DNA from: Dendrolimus kikuchii
Taxonomy: Eukaryota; Arthropoda; Insecta; Lepidoptera; Lasiocampidae
Assembly: GCA_019925095.2 (NCBI GenBank)
Contig: CM034406.1
Span: forward strand, 18,084,888-18,148,887
Reading direction: 5' to 3'
DNA: 64,000 nucleotides
A model generated the notes under the pieces. The model did not search any database. It was not told the DNA's origin and worked only from the letters and a program-made list of their open reading frames with translations. A program made the position numbers and the translations under genes. The first letter of the stretch is position 1; each line of letters opens with the position of its first letter. Shown here one piece after another: positions 29,787 through 40,376 of this stretch.

Positions 29787-32700
29787 GGTTGGGGAAGTCT
29801 TTTCGCATATGGTATATATGAACTTGTAATAAGATGTCTTTGACTTATACCATTTGTATCTGGCTGGTTTTGGTATCATTAAAAATAATTAATAACCTAT
29901 TTGACTCATTATAATTATGACGTCACAACACAATATATCATTACAAAACGAACGAGGCTGTGACGTTTTCTCAGATGATAAAAAGCGTCTCCATTGTTTC
30001 ATCTGTCAAGTACACCCTGCTATGCAAAATTTATATAAAGGCAACTATTAAAAATTCAACATGCTACTTGAATACGTTTTGATTTCCTTTATGTATTGTG
30101 ACAAAGAATTTATGTGAGATGAATATAAAACCAATGTTATCAATAACTAGCATACGACAGCAAAACTTCGTTCGCTATAATCGACTATTTATACGGACAC
30201 GACGTCATTTATCAAGACGAAAGTATCCTAAGTTCTGATCTGGGATATAAACTAGCCCTGCTAGGGTCAACGGCGACATACTTGAAAAAAGAACGTTAAG
30301 AAAGTTAAGCTAAATACGCTCGCAGTGTCTTTCAAGTAAACTAGTTATGACACAGCCGAAATTACGTATTAAGCGTTCGGCGTAACGCCGAAGTCGCCGA
30401 ACTTTTCTTTTAGCGGCTGTTTTACGCATTCAATGTATTTTGAATAGCAATCAACACATCATGCGACGCGTTAGTACCCGTTCACATTAGTCGGGTGTCG
30501 AGCCGGCAAAAAATCGGCTGCTTTAGTGGCAGATCATTTTATATGAAGCTGTTCACACTTACACCCTTCACATCGCTTTTTTGTCGGCACCGACACGAAA
30601 TGTTGGGTATTTGCCAGCCACCTACGTCGACCTCACCTCGTCACCTACCTACGAGTAAGTATAACTACTGTTCACAAGACTTGTCGGATGTCGGGCCTGG
30701 CAACCCTCTCCCCCTTCTTCCGGCCGTGGTTAGTTGCTCTCTGTCGCAGATCGCGCACACACATATCGTTTCGCGTAGAGTGGACAATTGGCTCCAGCTT
30801 CGATCGGGTCCAACAACCGACTAGTGTCAATAGAGGCGCCGGCACCCGATTAAAATCGACGGCCTCTGTGGTTGAGCGGGCTAAGCCTTTGCCGGCCTAC
30901 CTCACTGCAACGCAGATGCTCCGGGTTCGATTCCTGGTATAATAAATTTCGAAAACGTATTTTCCCCGTTATTTACTATGGTCTGGGTGTCTGGGATCGG
31001 CCCCAGAGTAGTCCGTTGTATATTACCCATAACACAAGCGTAACTTGCTTAATTTGGGGGATATACAATGTGTGTGTTTGCCTGCCGATTACAGTCTAGA
31101 TACATAAAAAAAAAAAAATACGGCGTCCGACATCCGACAAATGGGAATAAGCTTTTACGCGACCGAAAGTTCGGCGAAACGTAGTTGAACAATTTTACAT
31201 ACATAAATATCACCTCTTCATACTGTCTACACGAATAAAATTAATACTTTAAAGGAATAGGAAGGTATATAATAATACACAACGTACACAACGCGGTGCT
31301 GGTACCTACGCTCACGTATGGATGCGAGAGTTGGGTATGGAAGAGAGAGCATGAAAGTAGAGTAAACGCGGTCGAGATGCGAGCACTGCGCAAAATCTGC
31401 GGAGTGACGCTCGCGGACCCCGTTCGTAATACCGAAGTAAGAAAGAGAGTTGGTCTGAAAGAGAGTGTCGGGTTGAAGGTAAGGAAAGGAATGCTTCGGT
31501 GGTTCGGGCATGTGGAAAGAATGCATGATAAAAGAATGACTAAACAGATATACAATGCAAAAGTAGATGGATGCAGAAGTCGTGGAAGGCCACGACACAC
31601 CTTCCACGATCAAATTGATCGTGTACTAGCAGAAGGTGATGTCAGGAGCCTTAAGAACAGACGAGCGTGCATGACAAGAGTTATGAATGTCAAAGAGGCA
31701 AGTGAGGTGTGTAAGAATAAGCCTAAATGACACTTTGTTGTACGTGCCTACCCCGCAAGGGAACTGGCGTGAAGTTATGTATGCATGTATATAATAATAC
31801 ACTTTTGGGAGGAACCTTTCGTACCGTACTACCTTCCATCGCGTAACGCGCTGAACTACACGTCATGTAATTGCGTCTGCTCGGCGCGTTCGAATATTGA
31901 GACCGATAATTCAGTCGCCGAAGTGTCGGCAACGTACTTTCGGCAGGTGTGTTGTTACACTTAACCTCGGCGATTGTTAGTCTTACAGTACTCTTATTCC
32001 GTGGTATGAATGAATAAATAGGATCGATATTTCTTTATCATTAGCCTACGTGATTTTGGTCTCATATATTCTCAATTAATAGATTCAATAACAATGAAGC
32101 AATTGAGGGGTATAATAACAGTGTCGATTATAGCTGTACTGTCTAGGAATCTAGGCCAAGCACGTTTGAATGCTGGGTCTAGCTAGAACAAACGGATTGT
32201 AACAGTTGATCTTAACGCTCTGGTAAATATTGTGTTCTTAAGGTGGGGCCACATCTGGGAATATGTTACAGTTATAGGCCGTTTGGCGATGGGTGGAATG
32301 CGTTATTTGTAATGCGATATTGTTTTTAATTGTTAACGACGTTACATAGTGTCAGATCACGTATGTATATACACTAATGTGGCGCGTTAACGGCGTTATT
32401 TTTAACTCTATAAATAAGACACATTTGACCATAATCAATAACTATAACATTATCGCAGGAATAGGAATATAATAAATAGATATCAAAGATTTATATATTA
32501 GAAGAGTAAGTATTTCATAAGAATTTATAGTATAACATTAGAAAACTGTATTAGAAATAAGAAATGTAAAAATATTATGTATTTTTTTTTAATTGCAAGA
32601 GTTCAGCAAACAGACGGCCCACTTGTTGGAAAGCGGTTACCATCGCCTATGGACATTTGCAACACCAAAGGTGCTACAAATGCGCTGCTGCTCTCTTAAG

Positions 32701-35013
32701 GGAGACTGGAACCTAGTCACTAATGCCGAAACACAACACAAGGTTGTTATTGCGGCATACTCTAGACCAGGGGTGTTCGCCATCCAGTCGAGCAAATGCC
32801 CTACCACCTAGCTGTGGGTTGTTTAGTCGCCTCTTACGACAGGCCGCCCGGCCGCAGGAAATTGTATTCTTTCTCCGTTCCTGCACGGATGAAATGTATG
32901 AATAGCATAATGTAAAAAATGTATTGGACATAAGAGTTGTTTCAAAAGAAAGAAAACAAAACAGACGAAAATATAAAAACGGCAACAAGACCCTCTTTCT
33001 TGCTATGAAAGAGGAGAGGCAGTTTTATAAATAAAAAAAAACATTACCGCAGGTCAAGCCCGGGCATTATAATAGAACATTTTTTACTTTTTCAAATATG
33101 CATGTTTTGTGTATTTAGCCAGTGTTAGGTATTAATTAATTACATACATACATACATAACTTCACGCCAGTTCCCTTGCGGGGTAGGCACGAACAACAGA
33201 GCGCCATTTAGGCTTATTTTACACACCTCACTTGCTTCTTTGACATTCATAACTCTTGTCATGCACGCTCGTCTGTTCTTAAGGCTCCTGACATCACCTT
33301 CTGCTAGTACACGATCAATTTGATCGTGGAAGGTGTGTCGTGGCCTTCCACGAATTCTGCATCCATCCACTTTTGCATTGTATATCTGTTTATTCATTCT
33401 TTCATCATGCATTCTTTCCACATGCCCGAACCACCGGAGCATTCCTTTCCTTACCTTCAACCCGACACTCTCTTTCAGACCAACTCTCTTTCTTACTTCG
33501 GAATTACGAACGCGGTCCGCGAGCGTCACTCCGCAGATTTTGCGCAGTGCTCGCATCTCGACCGCGTTTACTCTACTTTCATGCTCTTTCTTCCATACCC
33601 AACTCTTAATTAATTCATGTATATTATTTCAATATTCAAGTTATTTTTTAAGTTTTTAATTAAAATATTATTACAATTTTGAAGTGAAGAGGTCGTTGAC
33701 TTTTTACTTGACGTTTTGTTTTTTTTGTGAGATTCTTCAATGTCATTATTACATTACTAGCTTCTGCCTTCTGCGACTTCGTCCGCATGGAATAGTTAAA
33801 AAAAACCCCGATTTTGAAACATTTTTCATTGGTGCTCGGTTCCTATTGGTCTTAGCGAGATGATATATAGCCTATAGTCTTCCTCGATAAATGGGCTATC
33901 TAATACTGAAAGAATTTTTCAAATCAGACCAGTAGTTCCTGAGATTAGCGCGTTCAAGCAAGCAAACAAACTCTTCAACTTTATATATTAGTATAAGATA
34001 AACCATTGTTTTTCGTTGAGAAACAAAGGTTTATACTTATAGCGTAATAAGGACATTGAATGATACAAGTTTGTATCTATGTAGTGTAGGTTGTAATGAC
34101 CTGTGACGCCATCTAGTTATGTAGGAGTTTTTAATAGGTGATTGTCATTCGTAGTACTTCAGTCATGTTTTGGCTTGCATTTTGTTCTCTATGTATTGTT
34201 ACAACTTAGCCCAAAGACATTCCACTAAGGATATTTTATTACCTGTCGGCATTTGAACCATTTGTAATAATTTTATCATCGTCTTCTTTTGTTTACTTAT
34301 TTATTGGCATACGCATCATTGTCCTATTGTACTCGCTCATTATCATCATTAGCCAGGTGTTACAAGCTAATTCTAGGAAACTGTGGCGGCGTTGCCGGGC
34401 GAATATACATTTGCATTTGCATTCGTGGAGCATAAGAGGACGGCCTGATGGAGAGAGGAAGGCAGTCGAGTGAGAACCACGATCAAAGCGAGACATGTGT
34501 ACAATCGGGAATATAATAGTGACGGACTTTGCGCGTTTTATGGACTTACGACCTTCTGCATTACGTTTGGATTTGTTGTGTTCGGTTATATTTGTACCTG
34601 TATTATATATGACACACCTTCCATGATCAAATTGATCGTGTACTAGCAGAAGGTGATGTCAGGAGCCTTAAGAACAGACGAGCGTGCATGACAAGAGCTA
34701 TGAATGTCAAAGAAGCGTGTGAGGTGTGTAAGAATAAGCCTAAATGGCGCTCTGTTGTTCGTGCCTACCCCGCAAGGGAACTACTGGCCTGAAGTTATAT
34801 ATGTATGTATGTATTATATGTGTTTGTATAGTTCTAATAAACTCTATAATAATTCCAACGGCATTTTAATTCGAGTCTCACGACTCGTAACAGTCTTTTT
34901 AAATGATATTACACTCACCTATGTCTGGCAAGAAGTGGCTTCCCATTAAATTTGTCAGACACGATTAAAACCGAGAATTTGGCGCCGCATCCGTCACTCT
35001 CATCTGTCACTTC
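23844..35013 (-). CDS. BOLA2: BolA-like protein 2, two 3' coding exons (partial)
   Basis: BolA2 proteins bind a [2Fe-2S] cluster together with monothiol CGFS glutaredoxins (GLRX3 type) in cytosolic iron delivery. Two exons are visible on the minus strand: 35013-34919 and 23934-23844, joined across an 11-kb intron with an Arg codon split AG|A. The joined 61 residues run EVTDESDGCGAKFS, KFNGKPLLARHRLVN, IHAFTQKPLTVEQWKAK and stop. They align end to end with the second half of human BOLA2, including the invariant RH cluster-ligand region. The first coding exon (about 20 residues expected) was not found. The gene lies directly upstream of MVK on the same strand. Confidence 0.9.
24981..25732 (-). 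mobile_element. LINE-T copy 4, longest copy (222-codon frame)
   Basis: This is the longest LINE-T copy. The frame 25676-25008 encodes the segment after the RT palm: [92 protein letters not shown], and the stop after AYPARELA. Such YLG...DG/YGSE.W/LRW.GHV.R patterns are typical of the C-terminal part of LINE ORF2 proteins in insects. A one-base shift near 25710 breaks the frame further upstream. Duplication aaaaccgtataa at 24969-24980 and 25733-25744. It lies in the bolA2 intron, sense. Confidence 0.92.
26035..26256 (-). repeat. REP-T2 copy, minus strand
   Basis: Inverted copy ending with GGGCACAGCTAGT, immediately followed by SINE-A (26263). Confidence 0.62.
26263..26576 (+). mobile_element. 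SINE-A, full length
   Basis: A complete copy with A-rich tail, in the bolA2 intron. It is preceded directly by the end of another repeat (26035-26256). Confidence 0.83.
26668..26995 (+). mobile_element. REP-G copy, full length
   Basis: The longest REP-G copy, plus strand: GGAGTTTTTGGCGGGAACTG to GCTGCCAAGCCATAAACC and an A-rich tail. It joins directly onto a fragment of the REP-C family (26612-26667). Confidence 0.75.
27018..27108 (-). mobile_element. SINE-P head fragment
   Basis: Only the tRNA-like 5' part (box A side) is kept, with a second partial copy of the box A segment at 27090-27108. A diverged relative lies at 19950-20108. Confidence 0.55.
27616..27899 (+). mobile_element. SINE-A, near full length
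   Basis: It has a small loss in the centre (the GGGCATTTGCCCGACTGG block) and a 12-A tail; it lies in the bolA2 intron. Confidence 0.82.
28220..28411 (+). mobile_element. SINE-A middle fragment fused to another repeat
   Basis: It runs from AGGTGGTAGGGC to CATCAAGTGGGCC, then switches without a poly(A) into the REP-G copy 28413-28634. This is a recombination or insertion junction. Confidence 0.7.
28413..28634 (+). mobile_element. REP-G copy, 5'-truncated
   Basis: It starts inside the AGTAGTAATTATGTG segment and ends with a 12-A tail; it is fused to SINE-A upstream. Confidence 0.72.
28683..28996 (+). mobile_element. LINE-T copy 5
   Basis: A 5'-truncated fragment that opens inside the GMLR..GHVERM segment, with a small internal deletion of the MHDE codons, to the stop and (TATG)n tail. 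Duplication ttatttaatcta at 28671-28682 and 28997-29008. Confidence 0.88.
29731..29783. repeat. (TA)n microsatellite
   Basis: Pure TA dinucleotide tract next to a mariner-type end. A second tract of similar length lies at 38178-38226. Confidence 0.9.
29785..29885. mobile_element. mariner-type MITE, one end only
   Basis: Matches the right ~100 bp of the element at 37270-37509 in inverted orientation (AGGTTGGGG, TTTTCGCATAT, CATTTGTATCTGGCTGG). It follows directly on a (TA)n tract. Confidence 0.72.
30470..31190. repeat. Element with repeated TTCACA/TGTCGG blocks
   Basis: GTTCACA followed by TCGG-rich sequence occurs at about 30480, 30550, 30570 and 30670, and its inverse (CCGACATCCGACAAATGGGAA) at 31125. 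SINE-P is inserted in the middle. It may be a DNA transposon with subterminal repeats, but no transposase is seen. Confidence 0.45.
30859..31118 (+). mobile_element. SINE-P, tRNA-derived SINE with A and B boxes
   Basis: The head resembles a tRNA gene: box A TGGTTGAGCGG at 30869-30879 and a perfect box B GGTTCGATTCC at 30924-30934, 44 bases apart. The body runs through GGTCTGGGTGTCTGGGATC and GTAACTTGCTTAATTTGGGG to a poly(A) at 31106-31118. It would be transcribed by RNA polymerase III. It is inserted in the larger element at 30470-31190. Confidence 0.85.
31281..31786 (+). mobile_element. LINE-T copy 6
   Basis: The fragment starts at the VPTLTYGCESWVWK segment. A point change makes a premature stop after KNKPK (31728), so it is dead. 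The 16-bp duplication gtatataataatacac lies at 31265-31280 and 31787-31802. Confidence 0.9.
32230..32420. repeat. Dispersed repeat rich in TAACGNCGTTA
   Basis: It shares GTGGGGCCACATCTGGGA, TTTTAATTGTTAACGACGTT and CACTAATGTGGCGCGTTAAC with 57880-58025. Weaker relatives lie at 54720-54800 and 56520-56600. Confidence 0.5.
32583..32892 (-). mobile_element. SINE-A, full length, minus strand
   Basis: The poly(A) appears as a T run at 32583-32591; the 5' end is CACGGAT at about 32889. A short repeated ATGTAT on both sides may be the target duplication. Confidence 0.83.
33142..33605 (-). mobile_element. LINE-T copy 7
   Basis: It begins in the ESWVWKK segment and loses frame near the end (a one-base loss in KNKPK at about 33220). 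Duplication ttaattaatt at 33132-33141 and 33606-33615. Confidence 0.85.
33764..34003 (+). repeat. Dispersed repeat REP-T2
   Basis: It runs from CTGCGACTTCGTCCGCATGG through CCTATAGTCTTCCTCGATAA to GAGATTAGCGCGTTCAAGCA and CTTTATATATTAGTATA. Other copies: 26035-26256 (minus), 49815-50035, 62258-62470, 62870-63035. I associate such tails with lepidopteran RTE-like or Helitron-like elements but cannot assign them. Confidence 0.65.
34197..34892 (+). mobile_element. Solo LTR 2, interrupted by LINE-T
   Basis: TGTTAC...CGTAACA ends with flanks gtat/gtct. Without the LINE-T insertion (34600-34819) the LTR is about 485 bp. AATAAACTC near the 3' end fits a polyadenylation signal. It lies 26 bp from the bolA2 exon donor. 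Confidence 0.78.
34609..34810 (+). mobile_element. LINE-T copy 8, nested in a solo LTR
   Basis: About 200 bp of LINE-T from [11 protein letters not shown] to the tail, inserted inside the solo LTR 34197-34892 with duplication gtattatat at 34600-34608 and 34811-34819. It is therefore younger than that LTR. Confidence 0.9.
34919..35013 (-). CDS. BOLA2: bolA2 penultimate exon
   Basis: The exon is 95 bp, with acceptor ttgtttcag|GAAGTG and donor CATAG|gtgagt. It encodes 31 residues plus two bases: the conserved DESDGCGAKFSVLIVSDKF strand-loop-strand and GKPLLARH with the key His. A solo LTR ends only 25 bp past the donor (34892), a close insertion that leaves the splice site intact. Confidence 0.92.
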
Positions 35014-35336
35014 CTGAAACAAAGATATACAGAATATTTAATAATAATAATAATAAATAATAAGCGGACTAATAGCGAAGAGCCTTGATCGCCACCTTGA
35101 AAGGCTCTCGCTTGGTATCTGGTTGATGGGTCGGATGCAGAAGGCAGCTCTGTTGGACACGGCCCGTATTGTGAGGAGATTCCTGTGTCTGGAGCCTTAA
35201 CCACCGGTAGCCTGGACCCTAGGCCCCACTGCCGGCGAAGATCAGTTTTTTATATTTTTTTTATAAATAAATTTGTATTTTTTATAAGAAAAATGTAAAA
35301 AAATTGGAAATAAAATATATATGTAAATAATAATCT

Positions 35337-35432
35337 TGTCATGTTTCCATTTAAGGTTAATAATTAATTTTGTTATGTACCCTCTTATTTCTAAACGATA
35401 CAATCGGCCATTTCCTTAATTGAATAATATTA
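35337..35432 (+). repeat. REP-K pair member
   Basis: The ~80-bp block TTAAGGTTAATAATTAATTT to CGGCCATTTCCTTAATTGAA occurs inverted at 61541-61620. Confidence 0.6.
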
Positions 35433-35644
35433 TATTTTTATTTATTCGGTGATTAGCGCTTGTTTTGTATTGTAATTCTCTATAATTTAACATAAATTTT
35501 AATTAGGAGTATTCGTCTCTAATATGTAGTAATGGGTAAAGATTATAATTCAAAATCTCTCAATTGTATATAGATGATATTCACTACATTTTGTTTTCAT
35601 GTTAACAGACGCGATAGATTTGTACTGTGTTAATTATAATAATT

Positions 35645-36130
35645 ACATACATACATAACTTCACGCCAGTTCCCTTGCGGGGTAGGCACGAACAACAGAG
35701 TGCCATTTAGGCTTATTCATTCACACCTCACTTGCCTCTTTGACATTCATAACTCTTGTCATGCAAGCTCGTCTGTTCTTAAGGCTCCTGACATCACCTT
35801 CTGCTAGTACACGATCAATTTGATCATGGAAGGTGTGTCGTGGCCTTCCACGACTTCTGCATCCATCCACTTTTGCATTGTATATCTGTTTAGTCATTCT
35901 TTCATCATGCATTCTTTCCACATGCCCGAACCACCGGAGCATTCCTTTCCTTACCTTCACCCCGACACTCTCTTTCAGACCAACTCTTTCTTACTTCGGT
36001 ATTACGAACGCGGTCCGCGAGCGTCACTCCGCAGATTTTGCGCAGTGCTCGCATCTCGACCGCGTTTACTCTACTTTCATGCTCTCTCTTCCATACCCAA
36101 CTCTCGCATCCATACGTGAGCGTAGGTACC
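35645..36130 (-). mobile_element. LINE-T copy 9
   Basis: The fragment starts in the TYGCESWVW segment. Duplication taataatt at 35637-35644 and 36131-36138. The frame is broken by a three-base loss and a shift near 35985. Confidence 0.85.
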
Positions 36131-36227
36131 TAATAATTGTGTTAAGTATACTGTTTTATATAATATCTTGTATAAAATGTTATCTGGAATTTCCAAACAG
36201 TAACGTATTAAATTCTTTTCATTCATA

Positions 36228-36465
36228 ACACTTTAATTAAAATAGTTTATCAATGACTTCAATCCGCTATCGGTTATGCCAATTGCTAAGTTTCACTTGT
36301 ACACGTACTTGTAAAATTGTTGAAGGGATGGCGAGGTGTTCTAAAATGCTTGTAGAGTAAAACGTTAGTGTCTGTAATGTGTTAAAACCCTAAGGTTCTC
36401 TGTTTATAAATATGTGACCAGTTGCTGTTCTTTTACTACCATAAACCCTTCTGAGCTGTTGCAAG
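36228..36465 (+). repeat. Dispersed repeat REP-D, copy 1
   Basis: The block from TAACACTTTAATTAAAATAG to CTGTTGCAAGTATTACAATA occurs inverted at 59843-60105. Confidence 0.7.
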
Positions 36466-36564
36466 TATTACAATACGTTCCAGCTAGCATTCGAACCCGC
36501 GCCCTTTGAGTTTGGGACGCGTGCTGACATACAGAGACACTGGGGAGTCTTTTTAAAAAAGAAC

Positions 36565-37150
36565 TAGAAACGCTCGCGACGAAGGATTGGATGGAACTGC
36601 CTTGTGAATGGGGATCGAAAGAGTATCGCGTATTATACCGCCTGTATAACGGGGAGTGTTCCGAGGAACTGTTTCATCTGGTGCCAACGCCTCACTTCTA
36701 CAACCGCACCGCTCGCCAGCGACGGGATATTCACCCCCATTTCCTTGAGCTCCCACGCTCGACTACGCAACGGTTCTTTAGGAAAGTTTTTGGAAGTACA
36801 CCAACATTAATTATTAATCAACAAACCTAAAGTTTAAATTGCAGCATAACCTTATTTTTCCGAGGCACATCAATTAATGACCACGGTACACCAATGTGCC
36901 GCGGTACATACTTTGCGGAACATTACTCTAGAACATTTATTCCGCGTACAACAACGATCTGGAGGGAACTTCTTGCCGCGGATTTCCCTTTGCGCTACGG
37001 CATGGGGTTTTTTAAGAAGGGCGTTATGAAATTTCTTAGAGGTAGGCAACGCGTTGGCGACACCCCTGGTGTTGCAAGCGTCCATAGGCGACGGTAACCA
37101 CTTTCTGTCGGGTGGGCCGTCTGTCTGTTTGAGTACCTCAGGCAATTAAA
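36565..37150 (+). mobile_element. LINE-B copy, RT C-terminus and 3' end
   Basis: The degenerate end of a second non-LTR element. It encodes EYRVLYRLYNGECSEELFHL, TPHFYNRTARQRRDIHPH, LELPRSTTQRF, then, after about 130 bp of foreign sequence at 36785-36920, FIPRTTTIWREL, FPLRYGMGFFKKGVMKFL and RGRQRVGDTPGVASVHRR. A short 3' UTR ends in poly(A). The last ~80 bp match the SINE-A tail. Confidence 0.8.
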
Positions 37151-37269
37151 AAAAACTAAAGACAGGAAATGTTGATGTAGCGAAAAAGGGATGAGGTGAG
37201 CTAATTCTAAATACTGGGGACCGGTACAACAGTGCGCTAGCCATTACGCTACCACGACTTCCTATTATA

Positions 37270-37509
37270 TTAGGTTGGGGAAAAAGTTTCTTCGCATTTT
37301 AATTAAAAATTCAAAAGGTATTTTTATAAAGTTTATTTATATTTGACTAAAGGTAGGGACGTGGTCCCATTGCTATAAAAATTTTGGGGCCTCTGATTTT
37401 TAAAATGAAAACTTTTTAATGATACCAAATCCAGCCAGATACAAATGGTACAGCCAAAGAGATCTTATTACAAGTTCATATATGCGAAAAGACTTTTTCC
37501 CCAACCTAT
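37270..37509. mobile_element. mariner-type MITE (240 bp)
   Basis: The ends TTAGGTTGGGGAAAAAGT and the inverted ACTTTTTCCCCAACCTA, flanked by TA, match mariner-family termini. There is no transposase frame. Confidence 0.8.
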
Positions 37510-38176
37510 TATAATGTTTACTAATTTTATTCAATTAAATGGTGTTGTCCATTTACTGCTGAATATAACAGACAGGCTGACGTACAACCTGATAATTATA
37601 TATAAGCCCGTGGCGTTAATAAACAACTTATATAACTTCCGACTTTCATTTCAAAACTACCCTCATATATAGGTAATTTAGCACAGTTAAAGACTATAGT
37701 TAATACATGAACGTGATGCTATGTAAATAGAGATAGATGATTCGCTGTTAGAGCTGCCAAAAAAATTGCCATTTTTCTAAATCATTCAAAATGTCCAATA
37801 TAATAAACGTGTAAATAGAATATTTAATACTAGTTGACCCCGCAAACTTCGTACCGCCTCAGAATCAATAAATAAAAAACGTTGATTTCTGAACGACAGG
37901 ACGAACATCCAACGTTTTACATTCAAAACCAGATGAATGAAAAAAAACTTCACTTTTAAATTTCATTGGATTTCTGAACGACTTTTAGAATGTTTGACAG
38001 GTAGGAATAGTTTGTAACGGAAAGCGAAATTGTTGTTTTTACTATATTCCAAACATTTTTTCATATTTACTCACCTTTTAAACCTTCCCTGGACTTCCGC
38101 AAATAATTCACAACCAAAATTAGCCAAATCATTCCAGCCGTTCTCGAGCTTTAGCGAGACTAACGAACAGCTATCG

Positions 38177-38227
<51 letters not shown>

Positions 38228-38690
38228 TTGATTAGAATAATGGTGTGCACATCGCGTAAACGATGAGGTTTCTGTATATATAGTCCAAGTTAAATTAAAA
38301 ACAGGAAGAAATTAATATACTGCAAGAGTACAACAACTCGTCGTCTTATTTTATACACCCCGCTCGGGCGATTGAGCCAGTGCTGCGTCACTCCATACAA
38401 CGGGGTAACCAAGATAGACGCACCACTCAGTTTATTTCAACCCCACATGACGCATTATGGTATATGTACTACGTGTAGTACATTATACCTCATGGATATG
38501 ACGCCAGTAATCCAATATTCCGACACGTAGCAGAGATGTGGCTTTGTTATCTATAACATTTGTCTGTAGTAATTAAATATAAACTAAATTAAACTAAAAA
38601 TACACTATATATACAAACTAGAATTAAACTGTAAAATCTAGGACCAGACCGCTGTCAGTCGGAAACGTGCCCAAAAGACTGGCCTATGAA

Positions 38691-38701
38691 TTACACACAC
38701 A

Positions 38702-38795
<94 letters not shown>

Positions 38796-38935
38796 CGCGC
38801 GCGCGCGCGCGCGCGCGCGCGTGTGTATGTGTGTGTGTAATTCATAGACCAGTCACACATTTGTGTGTGTGTGTGTGTGTGTGTGTGTATAATTCGTAGG
38901 CCAGTCACACATTTGTGTGTGCGTGTGTGTGTGTA
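38691..38935. repeat. Compound microsatellite
   Basis: (AC)n, (GCAC)n, (AC)n, (GC)n and three (TG)n tracts. A ~50-bp unit (AATTC.TAG.CCAGTCACACA) is repeated twice between the TG tracts, and its inverse occurs at the left end (near 38680), so the array is partly palindromic. Confidence 0.9.
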
Positions 38936-39336
38936 TAATTCTTCCGCCACAGATTCCGCTGGAGTAACTAAGAGGCTGATCTGATGCGCGCTTCAGGTTT
39001 GTAATTGGCGGAAAAGAGTGACTACGAGATTCTCTTTAGAAGGCCAAGACTTAAACATTGGGTCAATGAGTTACGAGACTACAGCTCTCATTAATATAGA
39101 CCGACTCTATTGAACTCTGCAGTCCCTGACATTGATTGGTGAAATTGGTACAAATTGAACACTCATCGTCTACACTTCCTCACACTCTGTGCTCATAAGT
39201 CACGTTTTTGCTGCAACTAATATTTATTTAGCCTCGATATCATCAAGACATCGTGACTCGAAACAAAGTGATCTAGAATATAATTAACCGACTTTAGAAA
39301 GAGCAGGTTCTCAGTTCGTCTGTATGTTTGATACTC

Positions 39337-39610
39337 GATTTCTCCGTCAATTGTGAACCGATTATCAAAATATTTATTTTTATTTGAAAGGGTACACTGC
39401 CGAATTGGTCCCATTGTCACCGTGTTAGGGTCTGATGAGTGGATCCCAGGGAAATCGGGAGAATTCCTCGACCTTTGTCTACCGTTTACTTCTTTGTTAA
39501 GCGATTTCTCCGTCAATTGTGGGCCGATTTTCATTTTTTTTTATTCAGCTGTCTATACTGCTGTGGCCCCATGGTCAAAAAAATCTGATGAATGGATCCC
39601 AGGGAAATCG
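39337..39610 (+). repeat. Direct duplication of ~160 bp
   Basis: The block CGATTTCTCCGTCAATTGTG to GGATCCCAGGGAAATCG appears at 39337-39475 and again at 39500-39607 with indels. Confidence 0.75.
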
Positions 39611-40376
39611 AGAGCTTTATTTTTGCTTTTTAGTTTATAGTCGGTTTTGTTTAGGTTAAAAAGAATTATACAAATACATATGCGTAAGTCTTTATTTCTT
39701 CAGCTACTACATTTGCGTTAGTTATGTAGTCAGTTAAGTTTTAAATAAGTCCTTATCAAGGCTTGAACAGACATCTAGAGGTATTCAAGAGCTAATTCTC
39801 ATATCTTACTAAACGTTCATTTGTCTTGCTATTCATTAACGCGGTAGATCCACACTAGAGTCATTATCTTGATTACACAGAGTTTCATAATTATTTGACC
39901 CCTCCGCCGTTCTTGTCACAGCTGGTCACATTCGCGAGCCTCCTCCCTCCTTAATGTGACATCACATATTTTGCAATTTTACATCAAGAAATTATTAAAT
40001 TAAAACGGCAGTTGGGTAATTACTTTTATTTCCAATTAAATTATTTTTAACAATTTAAACCCTATGCTCATATACATAGAGTTGGAAATGTTTCGAAGTT
40101 TTTCGTTAATAGTTCGAATTTCGTGTTTCGAAGTTTAAATATATTAAGACGAAATTTTAATTATAACAGAGTTAGTTCCTTTCGTATTTATTTATACTAG
40201 TGGTCGCACGTGGTCGAAATTCGACCATAATAATTCGTTGTCAAAGACTATATTTCTATAATCACAGATTTCGCCAAGGCTACACTGTTAATTTGACTTT
40301 AACAATAAACAAAAGAGTATGTATGCGTGTGTGTGTAATGTTTTTTTATTGATTTAATGTATTTTTTTATACATAA

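Larger units (their letters stand above)
29009..30469. other. bolA2 intron, no gene seen
   Basis: AT-rich except for the (TA)n tract and mariner end. A relative of this sequence type continues at 31803-32230. I see nothing coding. Confidence 0.4.

Noticed and set aside
30859..30940. A genuine tRNA gene
   Set aside because: A and B boxes are present but the sequence continues into a SINE body with poly(A), and the same unit recurs at other sites.
38461..38520. Candidate first coding exon of bolA2 on the minus strand (ends LHV before GT)
   Set aside because: Only eight codons from an ATG and no resemblance to the BolA2 N-terminus.
38684..38950. ORF with His-Thr and Arg-Ala repeats
   Set aside because: Translation of AC, GCAC, GC and TG microsatellites.
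39217..39534. 105-codon minus ORF
   Set aside because: Falls in a directly duplicated non-coding repeat (39337-39610).
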